This document shows, piece by piece, positions 18,294-27,105 of a DNA stretch of 64,000 nt. Made by a program: the position numbers and the translations under genes. A model generated the notes under the pieces. The model was not told the DNA's origin and searched no databases. It was given only the letters and a program-made list of their open reading frames with translations. The first letter of the stretch is position 1; each line of letters starts with the position of its first letter. The stretch is from Candidatus Pelearchaeum maunauluense (GTDB lineage Archaea; Thermoproteota; Nitrososphaeria_A; Caldarchaeales; Caldarchaeaceae): NCBI GenBank assembly GCA_030059675.1, contig JANVYQ010000002.1, forward strand, positions 144,260-208,259, given 5' to 3'.

Positions 18294-18800
18294 AGGGAGA
18301 CGAACTCCGCGCTGACCTTGGTACCTGCCCATATATGGCTTCTCAACAGGAGAAGAGAGGCGTGCGAAGACTACATGAAGGAAACGCTCCCCCGCATGGA
18401 GTCTGACTGGAAAGTCGCTCCCGACAAGCTCTATAGTGAGCTGGCCTTCAAAGTTCGCATCTATGATTGTTGGTGGTATCGTAAGACCTATACGTGCATA
18501 GCTACTCCTTAGATTTACGAATCCCATCAAATCCGTGGGAAGCTTCATATACTCAATCGTGTGTAGCAAAACATGTTCATGTGGTTTTATTATGAATGAG
18601 TCACCCTCCTCAAGTATATAGAAGCGTGTTATATCAGAGTTCCTTGTGTCCAACTCTTCGTTAGTTTGTCTAAACCTAGCCACACACCCACCTATGCGGA
18701 GGTCAAGACCATTCTCCCTAACTATCTCATCTTCAAAAGGCTCTATGACCAGGCGTTTGCTTCTTAGGTAGTTCCAGAGGTCAAAGTCCGAGAGTATCAT
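18279..18800 (-). CDS. dcd: dCTP deaminase (dUTPase-like fold)
   Basis: Deaminates dCTP to dUTP on the route to dTTP. MILSDFDLWNYLRSKRLVIEPF at the N-terminus, ENGLDLRIG, LRSSYARIGLTIPPTIIDANFEGQ and the glutamate of LTIELVG are characteristic. Length of 173 aa is normal. Whether it is mono- or bifunctional (with dUTPase) cannot be told. Downstream of the MBL hydrolase by 39 bp on the same strand. Confidence 0.93.
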   Translation of the reverse strand: MILSDFDLWNYLRSKRLVIEPFEDEIVRENGLDLRIGGCVARFRQTNEELDTRNSDITRFYILEEGDSFIIKPHEHVLLHTIEYMKLPTDLMGFVNLRSSYARIGLTIPPTIIDANFEGQLTIELVGSDFPVRLHAGERFLHVVFARLSSPVEKPYMGRYQGQRGVRLPSFNK

Positions 18801-18839
18801 GCACCAACTACTCCCTCCATTATCGTTAATTGAGGCTTC

Positions 18840-19622
18840 TTATAGCTCAATTATATCCATGTCCCTCGCCACGTGAATATCAGCTCCAGAGACTTCTGAA
18901 AGCTGTTCTACTAGTGTCTCTTCACGGCCCTCCCAAGCTGGGTAGAGATGAACTACAGCCACTCTCCTGGCCTTTATCTCTCCGAGAATTTCAGCAAGCT
19001 GTCTATCTGATGTATGTTTACCAAGCAGCGTTTCGTGTGGAAATGAGCATTCATGTATTAGGAGGTCGCAACCGCGCGCCAGCTCCACAAGCCTATTATC
19101 AGGTAGCGTATCCCCTGAGTAGACGATGCTCTTATCCTCTATAACAACTTTATACGCTATACCATTATAGTGTTCAACCTCGGCTACTTCTACACTCCAG
19201 CCGTCGCGAAGAATCTTATCACCGTGGGATAGCTCGGTAAGCCTAAGGTAGTTGAAGCAGCGCATCATTCGTGAGATATAGCTAAACTCTGTGATATCCA
19301 CTACTAAGTGTCTGACTAGCTTCTCAAGACCTTTGGGGCCGAGAATCTCCAGCACTTTTGGAGATAATGCTGGGAAGCCGTCGCGGCCATAGGCACGTGC
19401 TTTAATCAAAGGTAGCATATCCGATACATGGTCTACGTGGAAGTGGGTGATTAGGAGGGCGTTCAAGTCTTGCGGATATACTCCCACGCGGCGTAGCTTC
19501 TCTATGCATCCTGGCCCGCAGTCTAGTAGTAGCTTAATGTTATTGGTTTCTATGAGGATGCCGCTGGCGAAACGCCTCTCTGTGGGGACTATGCTGCCAG
19601 TTCCGAGTAGGTATATCTTCAT
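18840..19622 (-). CDS. Metallo-beta-lactamase-fold hydrolase, RNase Z/arylsulfatase-like
   Basis: 260 aa. N-terminal LLGTGSIVPT and ILIETNNIKLLLDCGPGC are RNase Z-like. The metal motif is ITHFHVDHVSDM (HxHxDH), with a later aspartate in YSGDTLPDN and histidines in IHECSFPHE and VVHLYP. It lacks the clear exosite arm of tRNase Z, and a better RNase Z candidate lies at 33.6 kb. It is therefore likely a paralogue with a different substrate. Follows moaB by 6 bp. Confidence 0.8.
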   Translation of the reverse strand: MKIYLLGTGSIVPTERRFASGILIETNNIKLLLDCGPGCIEKLRRVGVYPQDLNALLITHFHVDHVSDMLPLIKARAYGRDGFPALSPKVLEILGPKGLEKLVRHLVVDITEFSYISRMMRCFNYLRLTELSHGDKILRDGWSVEVAEVEHYNGIAYKVVIEDKSIVYSGDTLPDNRLVELARGCDLLIHECSFPHETLLGKHTSDRQLAEILGEIKARRVAVVHLYPAWEGREETLVEQLSEVSGADIHVARDMDIIEL

Positions 19623-19628
19623 CCCAGC

Positions 19629-20156
19629 CTAGCTCCTCGCTATAAAGACCATGTGGGGGAGTTCTTTTCCGAAGATTGTGAGCGCCGTCTCTACGGCGTC
19701 TGGGGAGCCTGGGAGAGCCATAATAACCTTACCATGAAAAACGCCAGCTACTGCGCGCGTCATGGCGGCGGCCGCACCTATTCTCTTATAGCTCTCCAAC
19801 CTGATAATCTCACCAAAACCATCCATACGCTTCTCCAAGAAAGGCTCCACAGCCTCTATGGTGACATCCCGCTTAGCCAGGCCTGTTCCACCATTAATAA
19901 TAATCACGTCATAGTCTCTATTCAGGGCTTCAAGCAACGTATGCCGAATCATAACGATATCATCATTCACAACCCCTAGATAATCCACACTATAACCAAG
20001 CTTCCTTAGTATATCTTGGGATTTCTCGCCTGTTTCATCTCTAAACTCTTCTCCGCGCTTTTTCTTCTCGTAACGCGATGTGCTGGCTGTGAAGATGGCT
20101 ATCTTTAACTCCTTGGGGGCTTTATGTCTATGCTCTTCAGGAGCCTTCATCCTCAT
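19629..20156 (-). CDS. moaB: Molybdenum cofactor biosynthesis protein MoaB/MogA
   Basis: Adenylates molybdopterin before molybdenum insertion. Family motifs: IAIFTAS-like start, DYDVIIINGGTGLAKRDVTIEAV and VIMALPGSPDAVETAL. 175 aa is normal for archaeal MoaB. A charged N-terminus precedes the domain. Overlaps moaC by 20 bp. Confidence 0.92.
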   Translation of the reverse strand: MRMKAPEEHRHKAPKELKIAIFTASTSRYEKKKRGEEFRDETGEKSQDILRKLGYSVDYLGVVNDDIVMIRHTLLEALNRDYDVIIINGGTGLAKRDVTIEAVEPFLEKRMDGFGEIIRLESYKRIGAAAAMTRAVAGVFHGKVIMALPGSPDAVETALTIFGKELPHMVFIARS

Positions 20157-20589
20157 ACTTCACCTTCAACTCCACCCTAATCTCGGATATGCTTGTGCTG
20201 GGATACTGCCCCCTCTCGTCTTTTTCATATTGTTTTACCACATCCCAAATATTCAGTAAAGCAGTCGAAACTGCCATAAGAGCCTCCATTTCAACTCCCG
20301 TCTTCTCAGTAGCCACTACATGGGACCGAACCTCAACATAGTCCTCGCCTAGCTGCGTTGTTATATCTACTGCTTCCAGTCTTAGAGGATGGCATAATGG
20401 GAGGAGCTGGGGTGTCATCTTGGCCGCCATTATGCCAGCTACGCGCGCCAACTGGAGCGCGTCACCCTTCTCCAGAGCGCCTTCACGTATTAGCTTGATT
20501 GTGCTGGGTCTAAGCTTTATAATCCCCTTAGCGAAGGCTTCGCGGCGAATAGGGCGTTTCCGCGAGATATCCACCTGCTTTATACTCAT
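20137..20589 (-). CDS. moaC: Cyclic pyranopterin monophosphate synthase MoaC
   Basis: Works with MoaA to build precursor Z from GTP. Motifs: VDISRKRPIRREAFAKGII, AGIMAAKMTPQLLPLCHPL and VATEKTGVEMEALMAVSTALLNIWDV, with KYEKDE near the end. 150 aa is standard. Heads a minus-strand group moaC-moaB-MBL-dcd. moaA is not in this window. Confidence 0.95.
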   Translation of the reverse strand: MSIKQVDISRKRPIRREAFAKGIIKLRPSTIKLIREGALEKGDALQLARVAGIMAAKMTPQLLPLCHPLRLEAVDITTQLGEDYVEVRSHVVATEKTGVEMEALMAVSTALLNIWDVVKQYEKDERGQYPSTSISEIRVELKVKYEDEGS

Positions 20590-20666
20590 ACCAAACAGAA
20601 AGAAGATGACGTGCTTACTTAAGTCTTATCTATTGTAATGAGAAAGGAGAAAATTATGGTTGGTGA

Positions 20667-21026
20667 GTGGGTTTGAGGGTCTGGAGAGCTGCGTCAAAGG
20701 ATTGGCATGTGGTTAGTGAGGGAGTTAGGCGGAAGGTTTTAGGCACGTCTAACGACTGTATGATGGTTCTCTACGAGATAAAGGCGGGAGCAAACGTCCC
20801 TTTACATAGCCATCCTGAAGAGCAGTTGGGAATTATCATAGACGGTAAAGGAGTATTCACCACCGAGAAGGGGGAGATAGAGGTTGTGGGTGGAGATTCT
20901 TACGTGATAGAGCCTAATGAGCGCCATGCATTCACGGCAAAACAAGACTGCCTAGTTATTGATGTGTTTGTCCCACCTAGAAAGGACTTCGCAGATGAGG
21001 TTAGTCAAGCCGATGAGGAGGGCTAG
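20667..21026 (+). CDS. Cupin-domain protein
   Basis: 119 aa single-domain cupin. The first motif is [19 protein letters not shown] and the second [12 protein letters not shown], giving a likely two-His/Glu metal site. The listed GTG (20667) and a TTG two codons on are both possible; an aaaggaga stretch lies about 20 bp upstream. Convergent with rps11, overlapping by 4 bp. Substrate unknown. Confidence 0.82.
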   Translation: MGLRVWRAASKDWHVVSEGVRRKVLGTSNDCMMVLYEIKAGANVPLHSHPEEQLGIIIDGKGVFTTEKGEIEVVGGDSYVIEPNERHAFTAKQDCLVIDVFVPPRKDFADEVSQADEEG

Positions 21027-21439
21027 ACCCTCCTGCCCCTTCTACCACCTTTCTTACGCACACTATCATGCGGGATAGGCGTTACATCCTCTATCCTGCC
21101 TATCATAACGCCTAACCTGGCTATGGTTCTTATCGCAGCCTGCGTTGCTGGACCTGGTGTTATTGACTTCACTCCTCCAGGTGCTCTGACCCTTATATGC
21201 ACAGCGTTTATCCCTGCTTGCTTAGCCTGCTCCATAGCATAAGCGGCTGCTCTCATACCCGCATAGGGAGTGGGCTCAAGCCTGCCAGCATCAACAAACA
21301 TTCCACCACTAGCCCTAGCTATAGTCTCTGCTCCAGTAAGGTCTGTGACATGAACAATTATGTTATTGTAACTGCTGTAGATATGAACGACTCCCCATTT
21401 GAGCTTCGGCTGCTGTGCCTGTCCAGTCTCCTGGCTCAT
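21023..21439 (-). CDS. rps11: Small ribosomal subunit protein uS11
   Basis: 138 aa. The family core [20 protein letters not shown] starts at about residue 15, followed by [24 protein letters not shown]-like glycine stretch and the C-terminal [18 protein letters not shown]. Full length. Normally cotranscribed with rps13 and rps4; here the next gene upstream is on the opposite strand. Confidence 0.97.
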   Translation of the reverse strand: MSQETGQAQQPKLKWGVVHIYSSYNNIIVHVTDLTGAETIARASGGMFVDAGRLEPTPYAGMRAAAYAMEQAKQAGINAVHIRVRAPGGVKSITPGPATQAAIRTIARLGVMIGRIEDVTPIPHDSVRKKGGRRGRRV

Positions 21440-21518
21440 TTCGCTGATAGGGCTATTCTAAACGGCTGTTATTAAGGCTAACCTGGCCTGGAGACCTAGC
21501 ATTACCTTTATCAGCACG

Positions 21519-21542
21519 CTTAACCGTTGAAAGACGGTTAAG
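21519..21542. promoter_or_regulatory. Perfect 9-bp stem-loop upstream of the DUF2203-Hsp20 gene
   Basis: cttaaccgt, loop tgaaag, then acggttaag: a perfect 9 bp stem with a 6 nt loop. It ends 3 nt before an agggtgag ribosome-binding-type stretch and 17 nt before the proposed CTG start at 21560. It lies in the divergent gap between rps11 and that gene. It could be an operator or an mRNA hairpin affecting initiation. Confidence 0.5.
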
Positions 21543-21559
21543 AAAGGGTGAGTTGAGAG

Positions 21560-22195
21560 CTGCCTGTTTTCTTCACAATCCAACAAGCACAGCAGCTCAT
21601 TCCATTCATAGAGTCCCGTATCATAAAGCTTCGTGAGAAAGTAGCAATAGCTCAACGCGAGCCGTATGAGGCTAGCGACTCACTCCGCGCGGAGATTAAC
21701 AAGATACTTAAAGAGATTGAGGAGACTGGCTGTATCCTCCGAGACGTGGGCACGGGAATCGTGGATTTCCCAGCAATACGGCTTGGCCGCATAGTGAATC
21801 TCTGTTGGAGGATGGGGGAGAAAAGGATTAGATACTGGCACGCAGTAGATGAGGGATATTTTTACCGCAAGCTCATAAAGCCAGAAGAGTTTTACGACGA
21901 AGAACAGATATTACAATATGTTATTACGTCACGCGAGCCGCTCATCGAAATAGATGAGACTGAAGAGACTAAGCACATAATCGTGGAGACGCGCGGCGTG
22001 CCTGAAGAGGAGGTTAAAGTTCAGCATAATGTAGGTTCTGTTGAAGTCTCTTGGAATTGGAGTGGATGGAGCTTTGCTAGGAGCTTTAGAATCGATAAAG
22101 ACGCTATAGTAAGTGTGGTCAAGAACAATGGTATAGTGGAGGTAACAATCTCTAAGAACCAGCAGCCTCGGCTTTCACGGGAAGGGCGAGCCTAA
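21560..22195 (+). CDS. DUF2203-Hsp20-like fusion protein with a probable CTG start
   Basis: The ORF track begins at 21746, but in-frame sequence upstream encodes the conserved DUF2203 N-terminus (FFTIQQAQQLIPFIESRI). Continuing from there gives VDFPAIRLGRIVNLCWRMGE and YWHAVDEGY. The frame opens after a TGA at 21554 and holds no ATG, GTG or TTG before the domain. CTG at 21560 lies 7 nt after gggtgag. The C-terminal part (about 140-205) resembles an Hsp20/alpha-crystallin domain (FRIDKDAIVSVVKNNGIVEVTISK). 211 aa in total; the tail overlaps rps4 by 44 bp. Biochemical role unknown. Confidence 0.72.
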   Translation: MPVFFTIQQAQQLIPFIESRIIKLREKVAIAQREPYEASDSLRAEINKILKEIEETGCILRDVGTGIVDFPAIRLGRIVNLCWRMGEKRIRYWHAVDEGYFYRKLIKPEEFYDEEQILQYVITSREPLIEIDETEETKHIIVETRGVPEEEVKVQHNVGSVEVSWNWSGWSFARSFRIDKDAIVSVVKNNGIVEVTISKNQQPRLSREGRA

Positions 22196-22649
22196 TCTGC
22201 TCTTCCTCACCACGCATGACATGGTATCCTGGAGAACGTACCTTCCTATCACCGACATAAACATGGCCATGGACTATGAACTGCCGCGCTTGGTAAGGAG
22301 TTCTAGCGAGCCCCATTCTATAAACCATGGTCTGGAGACGCCTCTCAAGGAAATCTCTAACCGTGAGTCTTAGCACGTCGTCAAGTATAGCTCCTTCTGG
22401 AAGGAGGCCTAGTCTATAGAGCTTTCCGAGCAGCTTGGCTTCTTCCTGCCTCCTGCGCTCACCTGTAATTATGAAGAGGGAGCGTGCCAGAGACCTGTAT
22501 TTCCTAAGCTTGCTCGCAGCGCGCCATAGCTCGCGCTTATTCCGCAGCCCGTATTCGCCGACCAGCCTAAGCTCCTCGGCCAGAACCTCGGCTCTCCACG
22601 GGTGGCGTGGAGTCTCATACTTCTTCCGCTGCCTCTTCGGGTCTCCCAT
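22152..22649 (-). CDS. rps4: Small ribosomal subunit protein uS4
   Basis: 16S-binding protein. MGDPKRQRKKYETPRHPW is the standard archaeal N-terminus, so I start at the ATG at 22649 and not at the ORF-track start 13 codons upstream. The S4 RNA-binding domain FLERRLQTMVYRMGLARTPYQARQFIVHGHVYVG is intact. The 3' end overlaps the DUF2203-Hsp20 gene on the plus strand. Confidence 0.96.
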   Translation of the reverse strand: MGDPKRQRKKYETPRHPWRAEVLAEELRLVGEYGLRNKRELWRAASKLRKYRSLARSLFIITGERRRQEEAKLLGKLYRLGLLPEGAILDDVLRLTVRDFLERRLQTMVYRMGLARTPYQARQFIVHGHVYVGDRKVRSPGYHVMRGEEEQIRLALPVKAEAAGS

Positions 22650-22699
22650 AGCCCTAATACCCTTAAGGTTGGCTTGGCAACCCGCCATATAAACGCAAG

Positions 22700-23629
22700 C
22701 TACCTAACTATGGCCTCTTCTATAGGGTTGAGAGCAGCGGCCACAGCCCCCATCAAGGGCGCTTTCTCGCCTAGTGGCGTGGGCATAATGATGGGAGGCC
22801 TATTGAGTATATAGCGCCTCAGATAGCGTACAGCCCAGTCTATAACTAGGCTCGTGTTATTAAGCGCGACGCTACCGCCGATTGTCATAATCTCCGGGTC
22901 AAATGAGTTTATGACATTTGCAAAGCCAGCTGCGTTTATTTTAGCTACCTCTTCAAGAAGTTTGAGAGCCCTTTTATCTCTACGCCGCGCATCGGTAAAA
23001 AGCTGTTCAGGCTTTCTCCACTTCCTTGCGTATTTGCTTCCGAGGACAAGCCTCGCTAAACGTAGAAGTCCTCGCCCTGAACAGAATGATTCCCAGTGGC
23101 CATAGCCGCCGCATCCACATTTAACGTTATACTTGTAGTCCACGACTGTGTGTCCAACTTCTGCGGCATTACCGTCCTTGCCTAGAAGGAGTGTGCCATC
23201 AACTATGGCGCCCCCACCTATACCCGTGCTTATAGTTACGTATGCTATGTTGCGTGCTCCTCGGCCTGCTCCAAATATGCGTTCTCCGAGAACAGCGGCG
23301 TTGCAATCGTTAAGCATGACTATCAAACCGTCATGAACACGCTTCACGGCGTCACCTACGCTAACTCTAACCCCACCTATATTCGGCGCCCCCAGTATCA
23401 TGCCATCCCTCGCAGATAACGGCCCAACCGAAGCTATACCGACTGCGCGGAACTCTGAGACGCTTACCTCGGATTTGAGGATGTTTAAGCTGTTGGAGAT
23501 TAGGCGCTGTATCTCATCCGCGTCGCGTGGTGTTGGGTATGTATGATATGCGAGAAGCTCTCCTGAAGGCCTAGCAGCGGCGACCCGCGTCCACGAGGCT
23601 CCTATATCAAGAGCGGCTACCAGCTCCAT
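22700..23629 (-). CDS. ROK-family sugar kinase (glucokinase-like)
   Basis: 309 aa. The N-terminal ATP motif is ALDIGASWTRVAA; the ROK core is VTISTGIGGGAIVDGTLLLGKDGNAAEVGH, followed by zinc-binding CGCGGYGHWESFCSG. The catalytic aspartate is in MLNDCNAAVLGE. It overlaps no neighbour; MTHFS ends 3 bp upstream and rps4 starts about 50 bp downstream. Substrate is probably glucose or an N-acetylhexosamine, not decided. Confidence 0.9.
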   Translation of the reverse strand: MELVAALDIGASWTRVAAARPSGELLAYHTYPTPRDADEIQRLISNSLNILKSEVSVSEFRAVGIASVGPLSARDGMILGAPNIGGVRVSVGDAVKRVHDGLIVMLNDCNAAVLGERIFGAGRGARNIAYVTISTGIGGGAIVDGTLLLGKDGNAAEVGHTVVDYKYNVKCGCGGYGHWESFCSGRGLLRLARLVLGSKYARKWRKPEQLFTDARRRDKRALKLLEEVAKINAAGFANVINSFDPEIMTIGGSVALNNTSLVIDWAVRYLRRYILNRPPIIMPTPLGEKAPLMGAVAAALNPIEEAIVR

Positions 23630-23632
23630 GTC

Positions 23633-24361
23633 CTATCCACGTTCCCTATAAAGCTGCTCTAAAAGTGGTATCTCCCTAATCTTCCGCCGAGGAAGCAAAT
23701 CCCATAGGATACCCAGCGGCCTATTTCTCTCTCCTTTAATGGCTATAGTTCGCGAGGGCGTGAATATTGCATCAACAGTAACATCGTAAGGCTCGCGCGG
23801 TATGCTTTCCACTATCTGAAGTTCATGTACGGTGGTGTGGATTGGCGTGTCATCTGAAACCTTTCCAAATTCCCGTAGTATGCCATACTCAAGCTCGGCA
23901 TATCCTTCACCCTTTCCGATTCTATCGCCGTCCTTACTTACCGCGACCGAGCCTATGACTATGAGGTCTATATTTGGTAGCTCGCTGGGATGTGTCTTCC
24001 TGCCATAGGCGAATGCACCTTTTATAGTAGCGGCTTCCCTCAGCCCAATCCTAGGTATCTTGGATGGATGTATTAGGAGAAATCCATCACGCAGACGTGG
24101 TGTAGGCATTATGAGAATCTTATTATCCATTAAACAGCGTAGCCTGACCTCTCGTTGCGGCGAGTCTGGATTAACCTTCACAACACGAGCTGCTGCGTAT
24201 TCTTTGGTGGAGCATAACTGAGCAGCAGCCCTCTCGGCGCCTTTAAAATTCGGAATCCTCCCCCTTACTGGTAGCGGAAATACGGCTACACTCTCCTCTT
24301 CCAACAGCCTCCACACATGCTCACGTATAGAGCGTTTAATTTCACGTGAATTATCATCCAT
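23633..24361 (-). CDS. 5-formyltetrahydrofolate cyclo-ligase family protein
   Basis: Converts 5-formyl- to 5,10-methenyl-tetrahydrofolate (or pterin) with ATP in characterised members. [12 protein letters not shown] at the N-terminus, the pattern [14 protein letters not shown], and the glycine-rich [19 protein letters not shown] are typical of the MTHFSD-like branch. 242 aa. Archaea with modified pterins carry this family and the substrate may differ. Adjacent to the ROK kinase gene (3 bp gap). Confidence 0.85.
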   Translation of the reverse strand: MDDNSREIKRSIREHVWRLLEEESVAVFPLPVRGRIPNFKGAERAAAQLCSTKEYAAARVVKVNPDSPQREVRLRCLMDNKILIMPTPRLRDGFLLIHPSKIPRIGLREAATIKGAFAYGRKTHPSELPNIDLIVIGSVAVSKDGDRIGKGEGYAELEYGILREFGKVSDDTPIHTTVHELQIVESIPREPYDVTVDAIFTPSRTIAIKGERNRPLGILWDLLPRRKIREIPLLEQLYRERG

Positions 24362-24435
24362 TCACTCCACACCCTCAGATAGATTATAGTCAAGATTGAG
24401 ATTAACTTATTTCTCACCACATCACTATACCATGT

Positions 24436-24957
24436 ATGGAATTCATCCAGGTTGTAGCTAGGCGCAGAATGGTTAGAGAATTTACAGACGAGCCGATTCC
24501 TAATGATGTTGTGATGCAGATTCTTGAAGTTGCACACCGCAGCCCTAGCGCTGGACATCTACAGCCTCAGGAGTTCATAATAGTTCGTAACGCTGAACAG
24601 AAACGAAAACTAGCACGCGCAGCTTTGAGCCAGATGTTCATAGCCCAAGCGCCAGTTGTAATAGTGGTTTGCTCCGACACTAGGAGAAACGTCTGGCGCT
24701 ATGGCAAGAGGGGGAGAGACTTCTACAGCATAATTGATGGTGCTTTTGCTTCCATGCTCATATTGCTCGCCTGTACGAATCTCGGATTGGGGGCATGTTT
24801 CGTTGGAGCGTTTGATGATGAAGAGGTATCGCGAGTCCTCAACTTACCCTGTGAAGTGAGGCCAATAGGGATAATCCCAATAGGAAAATCAGCCAAAAAG
24901 CCTGAGAAGCTCGGCAGAAGACCCTTAAAAGAAATCATACACTACGAGCAGTGGTAG
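24436..24957 (+). CDS. Nitroreductase-family flavoprotein
   Basis: 173 aa FMN-dependent NAD(P)H oxidoreductase fold. VVARRRMVREFTDEPIPNDVV and ILEVAHRSPSAGHLQPQEFIIV give the FMN-phosphate site; ACTNLGLGACFVGAF and RPIGIIPIGKSAKKP complete the family pattern. Substrate unknown. ATG also available at 24432 in another frame. The end overlaps the convergent kinase gene by 23 bp. Confidence 0.9.
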   Translation: MEFIQVVARRRMVREFTDEPIPNDVVMQILEVAHRSPSAGHLQPQEFIIVRNAEQKRKLARAALSQMFIAQAPVVIVVCSDTRRNVWRYGKRGRDFYSIIDGAFASMLILLACTNLGLGACFVGAFDDEEVSRVLNLPCEVRPIGIIPIGKSAKKPEKLGRRPLKEIIHYEQW

Positions 24958-25729
24958 CCCCTAAATCCAGCCCCTCCAGTACTTTACTAAAAGTAACGGC
25001 GGAAGGTGAGTGCTTATACTTACGAAGTACCTCATTTAAATCCCCTTTATGCTGAAACCCAAGTCCAAAACGCGACGTTACTAGCCTAATATAGGAAGCC
25101 AACTGTGTCACATTCCGAGGTTTTCTACGGATGGAAGAATGGCTAAAATCCACTATAACCGCATTACCCTCCTGAGTTACTATAACATGTTTTGAAGCAT
25201 CACTTAGCTGGCCATGGTCCAAACCACCAATATCAAGAATAAAGCATTGAACTAAAAGATGACCGAATATTTGACGGAGCTTATTAAGTGGATGTTGTAT
25301 TGATATGAATGAAGATAGGTTCTCTCCCTTAATGTATTCCATTAATAATATATCGTCATTCCATTCTATGAGTTTAGGGCCTATACATAGCTTGTTGGCA
25401 TGGGTTTGCATACTTGCTTCGTGCTGAAAACTTGATACTGAAGCATCTGTTCTCCTAAGCTTTACAACATGCTCAACACCGTTTGCTTTACATAGGAAGA
25501 CAAGGCCTCTACCTCCTTTGCCTACTAATGTTGGCGAAAGTCTTCCCTTATCATCAGCATTAAGATACAACGCTTCAACACCCATAATGCGGAGCTTCTC
25601 AATACGTTCAATAATGGGCTTCCTAGAGCCATCAGGATAAGCCATTAACGAGAAATCAATATCATCAAGCTTATCTAAGGCTTCATCAATTTCCATTATT
25701 GTTCTTGGAGAAGGCTTGGACGACCACAT
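24935..25729 (-). CDS. Archaeal predicted Ser/Thr protein kinase (COG2112-like)
   Basis: 264 aa kinase-like fold. A glycine loop (LVGKGGRGLVFLC) and lysine (HVVKLRR) precede the hinge DILLMEYIKGENL. The catalytic loop is GLDHGQLSDASKHV and the metal-binding position is VIVDFSHSS, where DFG has become DFS. Start overlaps the CCA enzyme gene by 34 bp, so it belongs to the tmk-thpR-cca operon. Target unknown. Confidence 0.8.
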   Translation of the reverse strand: MWSSKPSPRTIMEIDEALDKLDDIDFSLMAYPDGSRKPIIERIEKLRIMGVEALYLNADDKGRLSPTLVGKGGRGLVFLCKANGVEHVVKLRRTDASVSSFQHEASMQTHANKLCIGPKLIEWNDDILLMEYIKGENLSSFISIQHPLNKLRQIFGHLLVQCFILDIGGLDHGQLSDASKHVIVTQEGNAVIVDFSHSSIRRKPRNVTQLASYIRLVTSRFGLGFQHKGDLNEVLRKYKHSPSAVTFSKVLEGLDLGATTARSV

Positions 25730-27105
25730 AAAAATCTCCTCACAAACGTCATTAGGTCTTTTTCCTCATTCACCAGCCTATACAACTCCTCAAGGTTTGT
25801 AATTATCTTACATTCATCAAATTCTTTCTTAAGACCGTGAGCTATCTTAATCTCACCGCTGGTTAGCATCTTCCTAAGTATTTCATCAACCTTCACTTCT
25901 TCACGACGCTTAACTACATACAACCTATCTCCCCATATCCACGGACCAGCAACACTGGTTTTACTTCCTAAGTGCCTATCAATGAAGTTAAGCGCCTGCT
26001 CACGATAAACCTCTGGTCCTTGATGTAGATATATTCTGGGTAGCTCGTTACTTGCCAACTCATACATGATTACAGCTTTATTCTTCTCGTCACTCCAAAC
26101 ATCCCACCGCCAGACTTCAATTTTCTTATTTACTAATGCCCTCTCAATACCGCGGGCAGAGCTTTTCAGCTCACCCCAGATAACATCAGGAGGCTTATCT
26201 CTCTTCAGCGGTAGGAGAATAATGAGAAATGAACGGCCAGCAACTTCGCTAACGTTTATTATGTTATTGATTGTTATGAAGAATTTTATAGAAGGTTTTC
26301 TGGTAAAAAGCTTGGCTAATAGTATAAACTCTGCCAGCTTTTGGCGCGTTATTGCTGAAGCAACATTCCGCAAATAATCTACTGGGTCGGGAACTATTAG
26401 GGGGGAGTTTGGGAATAGTTTAAGTAATTCATTTCTAGTGGGCATGTCTTCTTCAATTCTAACAACTACTGGCGGTTTCCACCTTACTACACTATTGAGA
26501 AGGTTCTGTAGCGTTTCAAACTTGATTATGAGTAGCTCGCATAGGTAGCCGCTGAAGCCTCCAATCCTTATCTCTGCTCCATATAGATTTGCAGCCTTGA
26601 GCAGCGCTTTAAGAAGCCTAACTTCATCACGCTGTCTAGCAGAGATGCGTGATTTAACATAAAGCGTGTGGTAAGGAGTTCTATCAACGGCAGATATTAT
26701 CCGCGTGGGCTCCACATGATAGCATGGTACTATATTTATGCGCACATTATCTATGAAGCCCTCTACGTATGGATGCTCAGCATGTCTCAGTCTAAAGCTG
26801 CCTCCTAAACCCGTAATAACTCTACGGCCTGCTTCTAAAGCTTCCTTCTCCAGAATTTCGCGTTTAGTCTCAGGGCTATACTGTATAAATATGTCTATTT
26901 CAGGACTGTTACGAAGCCATGTCCCCTTGGCGAAAGAACCCTCAACACTTACGTTAATGATGTTGCTGCCCTTCAAAAATTCTCTAAGTGCCGCGCTAAG
27001 ATCCTCAGCCAGCTCTGATAACTTAGCCTCCTCAGCAGAACTAGGCTTAATACCCGACAAAACCTCTTCCAATACTCGCTGAATATCAGAGGACATTGCC
27101 ACCAT
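25696..27105 (-). CDS. cca: Class I CCA-adding tRNA nucleotidyltransferase
   Basis: Adds or repairs the CCA 3' end of tRNAs. The catalytic motif GSFAKGTWLRNSPEIDIFI provides the two carboxylates, with INIVPCYHV as the third strand. The tail/body domains include RDEVRLLKALLKAANLYGAEIRIGGFSGYLCELLI. 469 aa matches archaeal class I enzymes. Overlaps thpR by 20 bp. Confidence 0.95.
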   Translation of the reverse strand: MVAMSSDIQRVLEEVLSGIKPSSAEEAKLSELAEDLSAALREFLKGSNIINVSVEGSFAKGTWLRNSPEIDIFIQYSPETKREILEKEALEAGRRVITGLGGSFRLRHAEHPYVEGFIDNVRINIVPCYHVEPTRIISAVDRTPYHTLYVKSRISARQRDEVRLLKALLKAANLYGAEIRIGGFSGYLCELLIIKFETLQNLLNSVVRWKPPVVVRIEEDMPTRNELLKLFPNSPLIVPDPVDYLRNVASAITRQKLAEFILLAKLFTRKPSIKFFITINNIINVSEVAGRSFLIILLPLKRDKPPDVIWGELKSSARGIERALVNKKIEVWRWDVWSDEKNKAVIMYELASNELPRIYLHQGPEVYREQALNFIDRHLGSKTSVAGPWIWGDRLYVVKRREEVKVDEILRKMLTSGEIKIAHGLKKEFDECKIITNLEELYRLVNEEKDLMTFVRRFLCGRPSLLQEQ

